Shown: positions 27,654 through 37,500, counted from the first letter of the stretch. The stretch is 64,000 nucleotides of DNA from Saccharopolyspora spinosa NRRL 18395 (GCF_000194155.1 NZ_GL877883.1:277832-341831); one strand, 5' to 3'. The notes: generated by a model not told the origin, from the letters alone. Program-made: numbers and translations.

Positions 27654-28453
27654 TGACCGCCGCTACCACGAAAAACAACAAGGACGACCTCGCTGCGTCT
27701 GATCTTCCGGGTGACGCCCCGCCGATCCCGGACGGCGCCACGATGGTCACCGTCAAGATCCTGCGGTACAACCCGGAGGTCGACGAGGACCTGCACTGGG
27801 AGTCCTACCGGGTCCCGGCGCTGCCGTCGGACCGCGTGCTGAACCTGCTGCACTACATCAAGTGGTACATCGACGGCACGCTGACCTTCCGCCGGTCCTG
27901 CGCGCACGGCGTGTGCGGTTCCGACGCGATGCGCATCAACGGGGTCAACCGGCTGGCCTGCAAGGTGCTGATGAAAGACCTGCTGGTCAAGGGCGGCGAG
28001 ACCACGCTGACCATCGAGCCGATCAAGGGCCTGCCGGTCGAGAAGGACCTGCTGGTCGACATGGAGCCGTTCTTCGAGGCCTACCGGTCGGTCAAGCCGT
28101 ACCTGATGACCACCGGCAACGAGCCGACCCGGGAGCGCATCCAGTCGGTCGCCGAGCGGGCCCGGTTCGACGACACCACCAAGTGCATCCTGTGCGCGGC
28201 GTGCACCACGTCGTGCCCGGTGTACTGGTCGGACGGCAACTACTTCGGCCCGGCGGCGATCGTCAACGCGCACCGGTTCATCTTCGACAGTCGTGACGAG
28301 GGCGCCGAGGAGCGGCTCGACATCCTCAACGACGTCGACGGCGTGTGGCGCTGCCGCACGACCTTCAACTGCACGGATGCCTGCCCGCGAGGCATCCAGG
28401 TCACGAAGGCGATCCAAGAGGTCAAGCGAGCCCTCATGTTCCGCCGCCGCTGA
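27653..28453 (+). CDS. sdhB: Succinate dehydrogenase iron-sulfur subunit
   Basis: 266 residues, ATG overlapping the sdhA stop (TGATG). Carries three clusters: the [2Fe-2S] site (SCAHGVCGSDAM and the later cysteine in NRLAC), and the two ferredoxin-type sets CILCAACTTSCP and FNCTDACPRG that hold [4Fe-4S] and [3Fe-4S]. Transfers electrons from SdhA flavin to the membrane anchor. Last gene of the operon, followed directly by a strong terminator. Confidence 0.96.
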
Positions 28454-28467
28454 CCCGGTGAACACCG

Positions 28468-28502
28468 ACGGCGCCCGCCTCCCCGGAGGTGGGCGCCGTT
28501 TT
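28468..28502. terminator. Terminator after sdhB
   Basis: A 15-bp GC-rich stem (arms about 28468-28482 and 28485-28500, with one G-T pair) ends in TTTT (28499-28502). It lies 15 nt after the sdhB stop and just before the end of the convergent small membrane protein gene. Confidence 0.85.
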
Positions 28503-28518
28503 CGCTCCCGGGGGCGGG

Positions 28519-28746
28519 TCAGCGGCGGGCGGCCCGGTAGGCCCGCCAGCCGAGAACCCCGATGATCGTGCCCAGGACCAGCGAGACCACCGCGATCACC
28601 AGGTGGACGATCAGGTAGGACGTCGGCGAACCGCCCGCCCAGGAGCGGTCGCTGTTCCAGATGTTGCGCACGAAGTTCGGCCACAGCAGGTACGACCAGA
28701 CGCCGAAGGCCAGCAGGAACAACGCAACGCGGCGGGAAATTGTCAC
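28519..28746 (-). CDS. Small two-helix membrane protein (SCO4848-like)
   Basis: 75 residues from GTG 28746. Two membrane helices: ALFLLAFGVWSYLLWPNFV with a Trp/Phe-rich exit, and YLIVHLVIAVVSLVLGTIIGVLGW, ending in an RAYRAARR basic tail. The size and pattern fit the actinobacterial SCO4848 family, whose gene is found near sdh and a carboxypeptidase gene in Streptomyces as here. Function unknown. A near-consensus GATACT box lies 6 nt before the GTG, so it may also be leaderless. Confidence 0.75.
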   Translation of the reverse strand: MTISRRVALFLLAFGVWSYLLWPNFVRNIWNSDRSWAGGSPTSYLIVHLVIAVVSLVLGTIIGVLGWRAYRAARR

Positions 28747-28823
28747 GGCCCCAGTATCCGCTGTAACCTACTTCACCCACCTGTCTGGGGGCGGTCTGCG
28801 TCTCGTCGCTCACGGCGATTGGC

Positions 28824-28836
28824 TAGCCTGCTGCGT
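28824..28836 (+). promoter_or_regulatory. TANNNT -10 box for leaderless carboxypeptidase gene
   Basis: TAGCCT (28824-28829) is followed by 7 nt and then the GTG at 28837. There is no ribosome-binding sequence, matching a leaderless transcript. Confidence 0.6.
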
Positions 28837-30093
28837 GTGCCTCTGAGTGCCCGCGGTCAGCTCCGCACGAAATCCGCGCTAAGCGCGGCCATTTGCACTC
28901 TCGCCGCTTCGCTAGCGCTGGCAACCGGCGGCACGGCCGCGGCCCAACCGCCGGCAGCGTGCCCCCACGCCGTTCCGCCGCCTCCGGTGGACACCTCCGA
29001 GGTGCCCGCGCCGGGCTCGCCGGTCCCCGAGCCGGTGCCAGTCCCGGAGACACCGGTCGGCGGGGACCGGATGGCGGAGTGCGGCGTGATCCTCGCGCCG
29101 GGCCTGCCGGAGCCGCCCCCCGAGGTCACCGCCGAGAGCTGGGTACTGGCAGACCTGGACAGCGGGGCCGTGCTGGCGGCGAGAGACCCGCACGCCAGGC
29201 ACCGCCCGGCATCGACGATCAAGGTGCTCACCGCGCTCACCGCGATCCGCGAGCTGCGGCTGGACGACACGATCGTCGTCACCCAGGAGGACGCGAATCA
29301 GGAGGGCAGCCGGGTCGGGCTCAGCCCCGGCGTCACCTACACCGTGCAGCAGGTGCTGTACGGGTTGATCATGCGGTCCGGCAACGACGCCGCGCACGCA
29401 CTCGCCATGAAGATGGGCGGGGTCGACGCCACGCTCGGCAAGGTCAACGCGCTGGCCCGCGAGCTCGGCGCGCTGGACACCCGGGTCGCGACGCCGTCCG
29501 GGCTGGACGGTCCGGGCATGAGCACCTCGGCCTACGACCTGGCGGCCATCTTCCGGGCGGCGATGCACGAGCCGGCGTTCGCCCCGATCGTCGGCGTCCA
29601 CAACACGCTGCTGCCGGGCAAGCCGGGCGGCCCGCCACTGGAGGTCTGGTCCGACAATCAGGTGCTGCTCAACTACCCCGGCAGCATCGGCGGCAAGACC
29701 GGGTTCACCGACGATGCGCGGCACACGTTCATCGGCGCCGCCGAGCGCGGCGGACACCGGCTGGTGGCGGTGCTGATGCGCGGCGAGAACCAACCGATCC
29801 GGCAGTCCCAGCAGACCATGCACCTGCTGGACTACGGGTTCGGGCTCGACGCCAGTGCCCCGGTCGGCGAGCTGGTGACCACGTCACCCCGCCCGTCTCC
29901 GGTGAAGAACGCGGCGGCGGATTCGCCGGAGACCGGCCAGGCGCAGAGCTCGTCGATGTTCGGCACGGTCGGCTGGCCGTTGACGCTGATCGCGATCGCC
30001 GCCGTCGCGGTTGCGGGTGTCCTGGCGCTCCGGCATCGCCGCGCTCGTCTGGCCGCCGCCGCGCGCCGCAGGCAGAACGGCGACCACCCCTGA
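28837..30093 (+). CDS. Secreted D-alanyl-D-alanine carboxypeptidase
   Basis: 418 residues from GTG 28837. Low-molecular-weight penicillin-binding protein that trims the terminal D-Ala of peptidoglycan stem peptides. A signal peptide (AAICTLAASLALATGGTAAAQ) is followed by a Pro-rich linker (residues about 45-75), then the S11 transpeptidase-like domain with SxxK (RPASTIKVL), the SxN motif (MRSGNDAAH) and KTG (GGKTGFTD). A C-terminal helix (WPLTLIAIAAVAVAGVLAL) and basic tail anchor it in the membrane. Standing between sdh and the YihY gene, as in related genomes. Confidence 0.93.
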   Translation: MPLSARGQLRTKSALSAAICTLAASLALATGGTAAAQPPAACPHAVPPPPVDTSEVPAPGSPVPEPVPVPETPVGGDRMAECGVILAPGLPEPPPEVTAESWVLADLDSGAVLAARDPHARHRPASTIKVLTALTAIRELRLDDTIVVTQEDANQEGSRVGLSPGVTYTVQQVLYGLIMRSGNDAAHALAMKMGGVDATLGKVNALARELGALDTRVATPSGLDGPGMSTSAYDLAAIFRAAMHEPAFAPIVGVHNTLLPGKPGGPPLEVWSDNQVLLNYPGSIGGKTGFTDDARHTFIGAAERGGHRLVAVLMRGENQPIRQSQQTMHLLDYGFGLDASAPVGELVTTSPRPSPVKNAAADSPETGQAQSSSMFGTVGWPLTLIAIAAVAVAGVLALRHRRARLAAAARRRQNGDHP

Positions 30094-30099
30094 CAGAAC

Positions 30100-30388
30100 C
30101 CACTACCGGCGCGCCGCACTGGTGGCGGGCGCCGGACCGGGCGGGCTGGCACTGGCCTGCGGACTCCGGGAGCACGGTGTCGAGGTACGCGTCGGCGACG
30201 CCGCGCACATCCACAGCCCGTTCGGCGGCCAGGCCGATCGTGCTGGTCCCGGCTTCTGTGCGGTGCACCACCTGCCGACCGGGCACTGGCCGATGTTCTC
30301 CCGCCCGGCCGACTCGCGGCAATACTCTGCGGAATCGCCGGATGACCAGCCCCAATTTCCTGGAAATCGGATGTCCGACAGCCGATAA
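30100..30388 (+). pseudogene. N-terminal fragment of an FAD-dependent monooxygenase
   Basis: The segment LVAGAGPGGLALACGLREHG followed by VEVRV is a dinucleotide-binding fold of the FAD-monooxygenase type (GxGxxG then an acidic or polar strand end). After about 45 residues similarity fades and the frame ends at 30388. There is no start codon near the expected position. The rest of the roughly 400-residue enzyme is absent, so this is a relic. Confidence 0.5.
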
Positions 30389-30454
30389 GACCGCTGCCGT
30401 TCCGCTACCCGCACCGCAACGCAAGAGATTGGAAAACGCTCATCGAAATTGCGG

Positions 30455-31477
30455 TCAGCGCTTGCGGCGCCAGGCCCAGCCCGCGATGGCGCCGAGTCCC
30501 ACCAGGCCCGTTGTGGCCCGCACGCCCACCCGGTCCCGCACCTGGACCACCGGCCGGATGATCGCCGGGCCCGGCGGCTGCGGAGGCGCGTCCTCCAAGT
30601 TCTCCCGGGCCGACGCCGTCCAGGCCGTGACGAACAGGATGAACCGCGAGGTCAGGTTTGCGAACACCAGCAGACCGAGAATCGGGCCGAACGCCAGGCC
30701 CGCCGGCGAGCTGGTGACGCTGTTCAGGTAGACCACCCCGACCTGCTTGAGGACCTCGAACCCGATCGCGGCGAACAGCGCGCCCCACACCGCGCTGTGG
30801 AACGTGACCGCCTTGCGTGGCAGCCGCGCCAGCACCCACAGGAACACCAGCCAGCTCGCCAGCAGCGACAGCAGTATCAACAGCACCCGCAGCACGAGCG
30901 CCGCGGCCGGACTGTCCTCGATCCCGACCAGCTCGAACAGCCTCCTCCCGAACCCGCCGCCGAGCGCACTGATGCCGAGCGAGACGGCCACCGCCGCGCC
31001 GAGCCCGATCAGCGACCCCAGGTCGGCGGCCATTCGCCGGACCATCGACTGCGTCGCGGGCTCCTGCGTCCACTGCGCGGTCAGCGCCTCCCGCAGGTTC
31101 GTCATCCAACCGAGCCCCGAGTACAGCGCGGCGAGCAGGCCGATCACACCGACCGTCCCGGCCTGGCTGATCGCCTGCTGGACGACGCGGTTGAGCATGT
31201 CGCTCATCGCCGGGCTGGGCACCGCGGACGTGATCGACATCTGTAGCCGCCCCAGCAGATCCGGGTTCCCGCTCAGCACGAAACCGGCCACGGCGAAGGC
31301 GATCATCAGCAGCGGCACCAACGCGAGCACGCTGAAGTAGGTGATCGCGGCGGCGTAGTAGTCGCCGTACTGGCCCTGGTAGCGCTCGAAGGCCCGGATG
31401 AGCCGGTCCAGCCACGGGTGGCGGCGGCGCAGCAGCGCCAATCGGCCCGGCTTCGCGTCCTGCTCCTGACCGGCCAC
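30455..31477 (-). CDS. YihY/UPF0761-type inner membrane protein
   Basis: 340 residues from GTG 31477 with GGGAGG upstream. Six hydrophobic segments follow an N-terminal amphipathic stretch, with the family landmarks GDYYAAAITYFSVLALVPLL (start of helix 1), SGLGWMTNLREALTAQW and the GALFAAIGFEVLKQVGVVYL segment. Once mislabelled ribonuclease BN; in actinobacteria it is a membrane protein of uncertain, possibly lipid or solute transport, role. The C-terminus after residue 300 is a basic cytoplasmic tail. Confidence 0.85.
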   Translation of the reverse strand: MAGQEQDAKPGRLALLRRRHPWLDRLIRAFERYQGQYGDYYAAAITYFSVLALVPLLMIAFAVAGFVLSGNPDLLGRLQMSITSAVPSPAMSDMLNRVVQQAISQAGTVGVIGLLAALYSGLGWMTNLREALTAQWTQEPATQSMVRRMAADLGSLIGLGAAVAVSLGISALGGGFGRRLFELVGIEDSPAAALVLRVLLILLSLLASWLVFLWVLARLPRKAVTFHSAVWGALFAAIGFEVLKQVGVVYLNSVTSSPAGLAFGPILGLLVFANLTSRFILFVTAWTASARENLEDAPPQPPGPAIIRPVVQVRDRVGVRATTGLVGLGAIAGWAWRRKR

Positions 31478-31539
31478 GGTGCACCTCCCGCCGCAACGGC
31501 ATCCCCCGAACGGTGGCAGGCTACCCGCAGTTGATCAGT

Positions 31540-32583
31540 TCAGCCCATCGGCGGAAGGAATCCCACCCGATCGAAGACGGTCCGCAATGTTTCGGCCGAG
31601 ACCGCCCGCGCCCGCTCCGCGCCCTGGTGCAGGACCTTGTCCAGTTCGGCCGGGTCGTCGAGGTAGCTGCGGACCTTCTCCTGGAACGGCGTGACGAACT
31701 CGACCACGACCTCGCCGAGCTCCTTCTTCAGGTCGCCGTAGCCCTTGCCCTCGTAGGCGGCCTCCAAGTCCGCGATGCTGCGGCCGGTCAGCGCCGAGTA
31801 GATCACCAGCAGGTTGCTGATACCCGGCTTGTTCGCCACGTCATAGCGGATCTCCCGCTCCAGGTCGGTGACCGCTGAGCGGATCTTCTTGGCCGAGCGC
31901 TTCGGCGCCTCCAGCAGCTCGACGACCCCGGCGGGCACCGACTTGCTCATCTTCGACGCCGGGTCCTGCAAGTCGTAGATCTTGGCGGTTTCCTTGGGGA
32001 TGTGCGCTGCGGGCACCGTGAAGGTGTGGCCGTAGCGGGAGTTGAACCGCTGCGCCAGGTTGCGGGTGAGCTCCAGGTGCTGGCGCTGGTCCTCGCCGAC
32101 CGGGACCGCGTCGGCCTGGTAGAGCAGGATGTCTGCGGCCTGCAGCACCGGGTAGGTGAACAGCCCGACGCTGACGTGGTCGAGTTCCTGGCGGGCGGAC
32201 TTGTCCTTGAACTGGGTCATCCGGCCGGCCTCGCCGAACCCGGTCAGGCATTCCAGGACCCAGCTGAGCTGGGCATGTTCCGGGACGTGGCTCTGCACGA
32301 ACAGCGTCGAGCGGTCGGGGTCGATGCCGATGGCGAGCAGTTGGGCGGCGGAGAGCCGGGTACGCTGGCGCAGCAGCTCCGGGTCCTGCGCGACGGTGAT
32401 GGCGTGCAGGTCGACGACGCAGTAGAAGGCGTCGTGGGAGTCCTGCATGGTGACCCATTCCCGCAGGGCGCCCAGGTAGTTGCCGAGGTGGAACGAGTCG
32501 GCGGTGGGCTGGATGCCGGACAGCACGCGCGGCCGCGCCGCGGGCTGGTCGCTGGTCTGGGGTGCGGGGCTGTCGCTGCTCAC
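31540..32583 (-). CDS. trpS: Tryptophanyl-tRNA synthetase
   Basis: 347 residues from GTG 32583. Class I synthetase charging tRNA-Trp. The HIGH-like motif is in GIQPTADSFHLGNYLGALREW and the KMSKS loop in DPASKMSKSVP. The QSHVPEHAQLSWVLEC and AADILLYQADAVPVGEDQ segments form the tryptophan pocket and adenylate site. An N-terminal extension of about 18 residues is low in complexity. No T-box or leader peptide is visible upstream. Confidence 0.95.
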   Translation of the reverse strand: MSSDSPAPQTSDQPAARPRVLSGIQPTADSFHLGNYLGALREWVTMQDSHDAFYCVVDLHAITVAQDPELLRQRTRLSAAQLLAIGIDPDRSTLFVQSHVPEHAQLSWVLECLTGFGEAGRMTQFKDKSARQELDHVSVGLFTYPVLQAADILLYQADAVPVGEDQRQHLELTRNLAQRFNSRYGHTFTVPAAHIPKETAKIYDLQDPASKMSKSVPAGVVELLEAPKRSAKKIRSAVTDLEREIRYDVANKPGISNLLVIYSALTGRSIADLEAAYEGKGYGDLKKELGEVVVEFVTPFQEKVRSYLDDPAELDKVLHQGAERARAVSAETLRTVFDRVGFLPPMG

Positions 32584-32643
32584 GTGGTGATTCTCGCAAG
32601 TCCTGCCGGAGCTGTGGGATCGACCTCTCAGGTTGTCGCTGGG

Positions 32644-32886
32644 TCAGGTCTTGCGCTGGTTCTCCGGCTGGATCTTCTTCTTCCGGAACATGCCCGCGAC
32701 CATGCCGGCCACTCCGAGAGCGACCGCCGTGAGTCCGACCGGAGCGCTCAGCGATTCCAGGGGGCTGCCCGCGAGGACGGTCGAGTCGGCGGCAGCGGCA
32801 ACGCCGGCAGTCGCCAGGAGCACCGCGGCGAACGCGGGGCCAAGCACGGACACCCGCGTGACCACGCGGGATATTCGGCTACGCAC
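32644..32886 (-). CDS. Small exported or membrane protein, unknown
   Basis: 80 residues from GTG 32886 with GGGAGAAAC upstream. The N-terminus looks like a signal peptide (VLGPAFAAVLLATAGVAAAAD), then a short spacer and a second hydrophobic segment (VGLTAVALGVAGMVAGMF) ending in FRKKKIQPENQRK. It is either an exported protein with a C-terminal anchor or a two-helix membrane protein. No family recognised. Confidence 0.6.
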   Translation of the reverse strand: MRSRISRVVTRVSVLGPAFAAVLLATAGVAAAADSTVLAGSPLESLSAPVGLTAVALGVAGMVAGMFRKKKIQPENQRKT

Positions 32887-33140
32887 GGGCGTTTCTCCCT
32901 ACGAAAGTTGACCCGTTCAGGGTCATCTAATCGTCCGAGGTCGGTGGCGGAACGTACACCACCGGTTACCGGCGTGGTCGCTTTGCGTAAGCCGACCACG
33001 ACGCAGTGATCATATTTTCCAATCCTGAACGACTTTCGCCGGGCCTCCAGGCCAATAAATGAGCAGGCCAGCGGCCAGAATCGCCCGAAAACCGATCCCG
33101 ACCGTGGCCAACCAAGTGATCCACATCACATCAAGTCGGG

Positions 33141-35726
33141 TTAGGTCGGGCTGATCCCCAGATGCACCCGGCCAATTCGCTCGTAAGTGGTACTGCGCTG
33201 CCGGGCGGAACGACCCGCCCGAGCGGCCAGCTCGTGCAGCTCCTCGACGGTCCGCTCCGAGCCGTGCTCAGAGCCGGCCATCCGGCTGATGGTCTCCTCC
33301 ATCAACGTCCCGCCGACGTCGTTGGCGCCGCCGTTGAGCACCTCCGAGGTGCCCTCGTCGCCGAGCTTCACCCACGAGCACTGGACGTTGTCGATCCGGC
33401 CGTGCAACAAGATGCGCGCCATCGCGTGCACCGCGCGGTTGTCCCGTTGGGTCGGGCCCGGGCGCGCGAGCCCGGCGAGGTAGATCGGCGCGTTGCGGTG
33501 CACGAACGGCAGCGGGACGAACTCGGTGAACCCGGCGGCGCCGTGCTCGGCCGCGGCGTCCTGCACACCGGCCAGGGTGCGGAAGTGGCCGAGCCAGTGC
33601 TCCGGGGTGTCGACGTGGCCGTACATCATGGTCGACGAGGACGGGATGCCGAGCCGGTGCGCGGTGCTGACGACCTCGATCCACTCGGCGGCGGGGAGCT
33701 TGCCCTTGGTCAGCACCCAGCGCACCTCGTCGTCGAGGATCTCCGCCGCGGTGCCGGGAATGCTGCCCAGGCCGGCCCCCTTGAGCTCGGCCAGCCAGTC
33801 GGCGATGCTCGCCCCGGCCTTGGCCGCGGCGCTGACGATCTCCATCGGGCTGAACGCGTGGACGTGCATCTCGGGCACCCGCTGCTTGATCGCGCGCACG
33901 AGGTCGGCGTAGCCGGACACCGGCAGCCGCGGGTCGATGCCGCCCTGCATGCAGATCTCGGTGGCCCCGGCCCGCCACGCCTCGTCGGCGCGATCGGCGA
34001 CCTCCTCCGGCGAAAGCCGGTAGGCGTCGGCGTCGCGCTCCCGCTGCGCGAAGGCGCAGAAGCGGCACCCCACGTAGCAGATGTTGGAGAAGTTGATGTT
34101 GCGGTTGACCACGTAGGTGATGTCGTCACCCACCACGTCCCGGCGCAGGCCGTCGGCGATCCCGGCGAGCGCGTCCATCGCGGCTCCGTCGCAGTTCATC
34201 AAGGCCATGACGGCGGCGGTGCGGCTCTCGCCGAGCAGCGCGGCCGGGTCGGTCTCGGCCAGCCGCAGCCCCTCCCGCACATCGGCATCGAGCCGCTGCG
34301 GGGCCGCGTCGACGGGCAGCTGGCGGCGCAGCTCGTCCCAGTCGCCGTAGACCGTGTCGAAGTCCCCACGGCGATCCCCCGTGCGGCCCGTCGTGTCGAT
34401 GCTGCGGTGCAGATCGGTGCGGCCGATGGACTCGAACCCGCCGTCCGGCTCCTGCCACTCGCGCCCGACCGGTACGGCGTCGGCGTCGGCGAAACCGTCC
34501 GAACCGGACAGTGCCGCGACGTGGCCGGCCACCCGCAGGTCCAGCCACTGGGCGCTGTCCCCGGCCAGCCCGGCGCGCACGTAGCGCGGGTAGGCGGTCA
34601 GGCGTTCCCGCAGCTCGAAGCCGCCTTCGCGGGTCTTCGCGGCGAGCTCGTCGATGTGCGGCCACGGCCGTTCCGGGTTGACGTGGTCCGGGGTCACCGG
34701 GGAAACCCCGCCCCAGTCGTCGATCCCGGCGCGCAGCATCAGCAGCTGCTCGTCGCCGATGAGGTTCGGCGGCGCCTGCACACTCACCCCGGAGGGCATC
34801 AGCAGCCGCGCGACCGCGATCGTGGCAGCCAGGTCGTGCAGGTCGGCGTCGGGCATGCCGCGCATCGCGGTGTCCGGTTTCGCCCGGAAGTTCTGCACGA
34901 TGATTTCCTGGATGTGCCCGTACTGGCGGGCGGCGCTGCGCAGCGCGAGCAGCGACTCGGCGCGCTCGGCGCGGGTTTCGCCGATTCCGATGAGGATTCC
35001 GCTGGTGAACGGCACCGCGACGCGTCCGGCGTCGGCCAGCACCCGCAGCCGGACGGCGGGTTCCTTGTCCGGGCTGCCGAAGTGCGGCCCGCCCTTCTCC
35101 CGCCAAAGCCGCTCGGCGGTGGTCTCCAGCATCATGCCCATGCTCGCCGCGACCGGCTTGAGCCTGGTCAGCTCCGACCAGCTGAGCACGCCGGGGTTCA
35201 GGTGCGGCAGCAGGCCGGTTTCCTCCAGCACCGCGATGGCGCAGGACCGCACGTAGTCCACTGTGGAGGAATAGCCCCGCGCCTCCAGCCACTCCCGGGC
35301 TGCGGGCCAGCGCTCTTCGGGCCGGTCGCCGAGGGTGAACAGGGCTTCCTTGCAGCCTGCGTCCGCACCCCGCCGGGCGATCTCCAGCACCTCGTCGCGT
35401 TCCAGGTAGGCGGATTCCACCCGGTGCGGCACGGTGGCGAAAGTGCAGTAGTGGCAGCGATCCCGGCACAGCCGGGTCAAGGGGATGAACACGTTCCGGC
35501 TGTAGGTGACCACACTTTCGTGGCCCTCGGCGACCAGGTGCGCGTCCCGCGCGCGACCGGCCGCGACCAGCAGTCTTTCCAGGTCTTCGCCGCGGGCGTG
35601 CAGCAGGACCCCGGCTTCGGCGGCGTCTAGCGAAACACCATCGGTGGCGCGGCGGAGCGCGCGGCGCATCGCCGATTCGCTCGGGGTGGGTTCCGGCGGG
35701 GAAACTTCCAGATCTGCAACCGACAC
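33141..35726 (-). CDS. fbiC: 7,8-didemethyl-8-hydroxy-5-deazariboflavin (FO) synthase, bifunctional
   Basis: 861 residues from GTG 35726. Makes FO, the chromophore of coenzyme F420, from tyrosine and a flavin precursor using two radical-SAM domains fused in one chain, as in actinobacteria. The CofG half carries the cluster motif CRDRCHYC (about residue 87), the CofH half carries CYVGCRFC (about residue 550). The length is normal for FbiC. The mRNA appears leaderless. An 822-residue antisense frame is a codon-bias artefact. Presence shows that the organism makes F420. Confidence 0.96.
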   Translation of the reverse strand: MSVADLEVSPPEPTPSESAMRRALRRATDGVSLDAAEAGVLLHARGEDLERLLVAAGRARDAHLVAEGHESVVTYSRNVFIPLTRLCRDRCHYCTFATVPHRVESAYLERDEVLEIARRGADAGCKEALFTLGDRPEERWPAAREWLEARGYSSTVDYVRSCAIAVLEETGLLPHLNPGVLSWSELTRLKPVAASMGMMLETTAERLWREKGGPHFGSPDKEPAVRLRVLADAGRVAVPFTSGILIGIGETRAERAESLLALRSAARQYGHIQEIIVQNFRAKPDTAMRGMPDADLHDLAATIAVARLLMPSGVSVQAPPNLIGDEQLLMLRAGIDDWGGVSPVTPDHVNPERPWPHIDELAAKTREGGFELRERLTAYPRYVRAGLAGDSAQWLDLRVAGHVAALSGSDGFADADAVPVGREWQEPDGGFESIGRTDLHRSIDTTGRTGDRRGDFDTVYGDWDELRRQLPVDAAPQRLDADVREGLRLAETDPAALLGESRTAAVMALMNCDGAAMDALAGIADGLRRDVVGDDITYVVNRNINFSNICYVGCRFCAFAQRERDADAYRLSPEEVADRADEAWRAGATEICMQGGIDPRLPVSGYADLVRAIKQRVPEMHVHAFSPMEIVSAAAKAGASIADWLAELKGAGLGSIPGTAAEILDDEVRWVLTKGKLPAAEWIEVVSTAHRLGIPSSSTMMYGHVDTPEHWLGHFRTLAGVQDAAAEHGAAGFTEFVPLPFVHRNAPIYLAGLARPGPTQRDNRAVHAMARILLHGRIDNVQCSWVKLGDEGTSEVLNGGANDVGGTLMEETISRMAGSEHGSERTVEELHELAARAGRSARQRSTTYERIGRVHLGISPT

Positions 35727-35738
35727 CTGCCGACTCTA
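35727..35738 (-). promoter_or_regulatory. TANNNT -10 box for leaderless fbiC
   Basis: On the minus strand TAGAGT (35738-35733) is followed by 6 nt and then the GTG start of fbiC, with no ribosome-binding sequence. Confidence 0.65.
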
Positions 35739-35899
35739 AGTCGCCGAGCGCCTGCCACCCAACCCCCATAGACGTGCCGGACGCCTCACTATCGGCTATT
35801 GAATTACTCCGTTCTGTCCTACCCACGATCACCGAATCAGGCGCAAAATCCGACGAATACCACTGGGTGAATCGCACTTTGTCTCCATAGGAGGGACAC

Positions 35900-37390
35900 G
35901 TGTCACGCTCTAGAAGGAATGGTCGAGTCGCGCGCATAGCTGGCTCGGCGCTCGCGTTGGCGCTGCTGGTACCCGCAGGCATCGTCAGCGCGGCCGATCC
36001 AGCGCCCGCGGCCACCGCCGCACCGGTGCACTTCGTCGTGCTCGGCCCGACCGGCGACGGCCTGCAGCAGACCGAGGAATCGGTGCGCGCGGTCGGCGGA
36101 ACCGTCGTGCAGAGCTGGCCGCAGATCGGCGTGATCGTCGCGACCTCGACGGATCCCGGATTCGCCGCCGCGGTGCGCACCCAGCCCGCCGTCGAGCAGG
36201 CCGGGGCCAGCCGCAACCTCGCCGAGCAGCTGCCGCCCGCACAGTCGCTGCGACTGGAGGCGCTGGAGGGCAAGGCCTGGCCCGCCGCGTTCTCGGCCAA
36301 CGCGAATGCGGAGCCGCTGGAGCCCGAGCAGTGGGACATGCGGCAGATCAAGGCCGACCAGGCGAGCGCGATCTCCCGGGGCAGCAAGGACATCACGGTC
36401 GGCGTGCTGGACTACGGCATCGACCCGACGCACCCGGATCTGAAGCCGAACCTGGCCGTCTCCAAGTCAGTGAGCTGCGTGAACGAGGGCGTGCCGGACA
36501 CCCGGCAGGAGGCCTGGCAGCCGCAGGACCCGACGCAGGCCCACGGCACCCACACCGCGGGCACCATCGCCGCCGCGCGCAACGGCGTCGGCATCTCCGG
36601 TGTCGCGCCGAACGTCACGCTGGCCTCGGTGCGGGTCATCGACGACGGCGGCTTCATCTACCCCGAGTACGCGGTCTGCGGGTTCATCTGGGCGGCCGAG
36701 CACGGCTTCGACGTCACCAACAACTCCTACTTCGTCGACCCCTGGTACCTGTGGTGCGACAGCGACCCGGACCAGCGGGCCGGTGCCGAGGCGGTGCGCC
36801 GCGCAGTCGCGTACGCGCAGGGCAAGGACGTCGTGAACGTGGTGTCGGCGGGCAACAGCAACTGGGACCTGTCCAAGCCGATCCGCGACACCAACAGCCC
36901 GAACAACGGCGGACCGACCCAGGACCGCAAGACCGGGCACGAGTGCCACGTCCTGCCGGGTGAGCTGCCGGGTGTGGTCGCGGTGTCGGCGGTGGGCTCG
37001 GACACGGTGAAGTCGTACTACTCCAACTACGGCCTGGGTTCGATCACGGTGACCGCGCCCGGTGGTGACAAGAACCAGATCCCGCAGACGCCGTCGCAGA
37101 ACGGTCGGGTGCTGTCCACGGTGCCCGGCGGCGGCTGGGGCTGGATGCAGGGCACCTCGATGGCCGGGCCGCACGCCGCGGGCGTGGTCGCGCTGCTGCG
37201 CAGCAGGCACCAGGACTGGAACGCACAGCAGGTGGTCGGCGCGCTGACCAACCAGGCTGACGCCCTGGCGTGCCCGAAGAACTACGACCTGGACGGCGAC
37301 GGCAAGCCGGACGCGGTCTGCTCCGGCGGCAAGAGCGGCGCCGGCTTCTACGGCGCGGGCCTCATCGACGCCCTCGACGCCGTTAAGTGA
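35900..37390 (+). CDS. Secreted S8 (subtilisin-like) serine protease
   Basis: 496 residues from GTG 35900 with GGAGGG about 9 nt upstream. A signal peptide (IAGSALALALLVPAGIVSAAD) precedes a propeptide of about 110 residues that would act as a folding chaperone. The catalytic triad is Asp171 (LDYGIDPTHPD), His215 (HGTHTAGTIAA) and Ser420 (GTSMAGPHAAGV), with the oxyanion Asn in NVVSAGNSN. The C-terminus ends soon after the catalytic domain. A DLDGDGKPDAVC segment near the end resembles a calcium-binding loop. A secreted inhibitor of this class is encoded at 58172-58573. Confidence 0.94.
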   Translation: MSRSRRNGRVARIAGSALALALLVPAGIVSAADPAPAATAAPVHFVVLGPTGDGLQQTEESVRAVGGTVVQSWPQIGVIVATSTDPGFAAAVRTQPAVEQAGASRNLAEQLPPAQSLRLEALEGKAWPAAFSANANAEPLEPEQWDMRQIKADQASAISRGSKDITVGVLDYGIDPTHPDLKPNLAVSKSVSCVNEGVPDTRQEAWQPQDPTQAHGTHTAGTIAAARNGVGISGVAPNVTLASVRVIDDGGFIYPEYAVCGFIWAAEHGFDVTNNSYFVDPWYLWCDSDPDQRAGAEAVRRAVAYAQGKDVVNVVSAGNSNWDLSKPIRDTNSPNNGGPTQDRKTGHECHVLPGELPGVVAVSAVGSDTVKSYYSNYGLGSITVTAPGGDKNQIPQTPSQNGRVLSTVPGGGWGWMQGTSMAGPHAAGVVALLRSRHQDWNAQQVVGALTNQADALACPKNYDLDGDGKPDAVCSGGKSGAGFYGAGLIDALDAVK

Positions 37391-37500
37391 CCTCGAAACC
37401 CACTAGCGGGTGACGACCGAAGGGCACCTTCTGGGAGCGTATGTGCTCTGACCAGTGATTTTATAGTTTGCGGATCTTGTCCGGCCGTGTGGTGGCCGTG

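Noticed and set aside
33162..35630. 822-residue plus-strand open frame
   Set aside because: Antisense to fbiC, whose two radical-SAM motifs are intact; no family features in the mirror frame.
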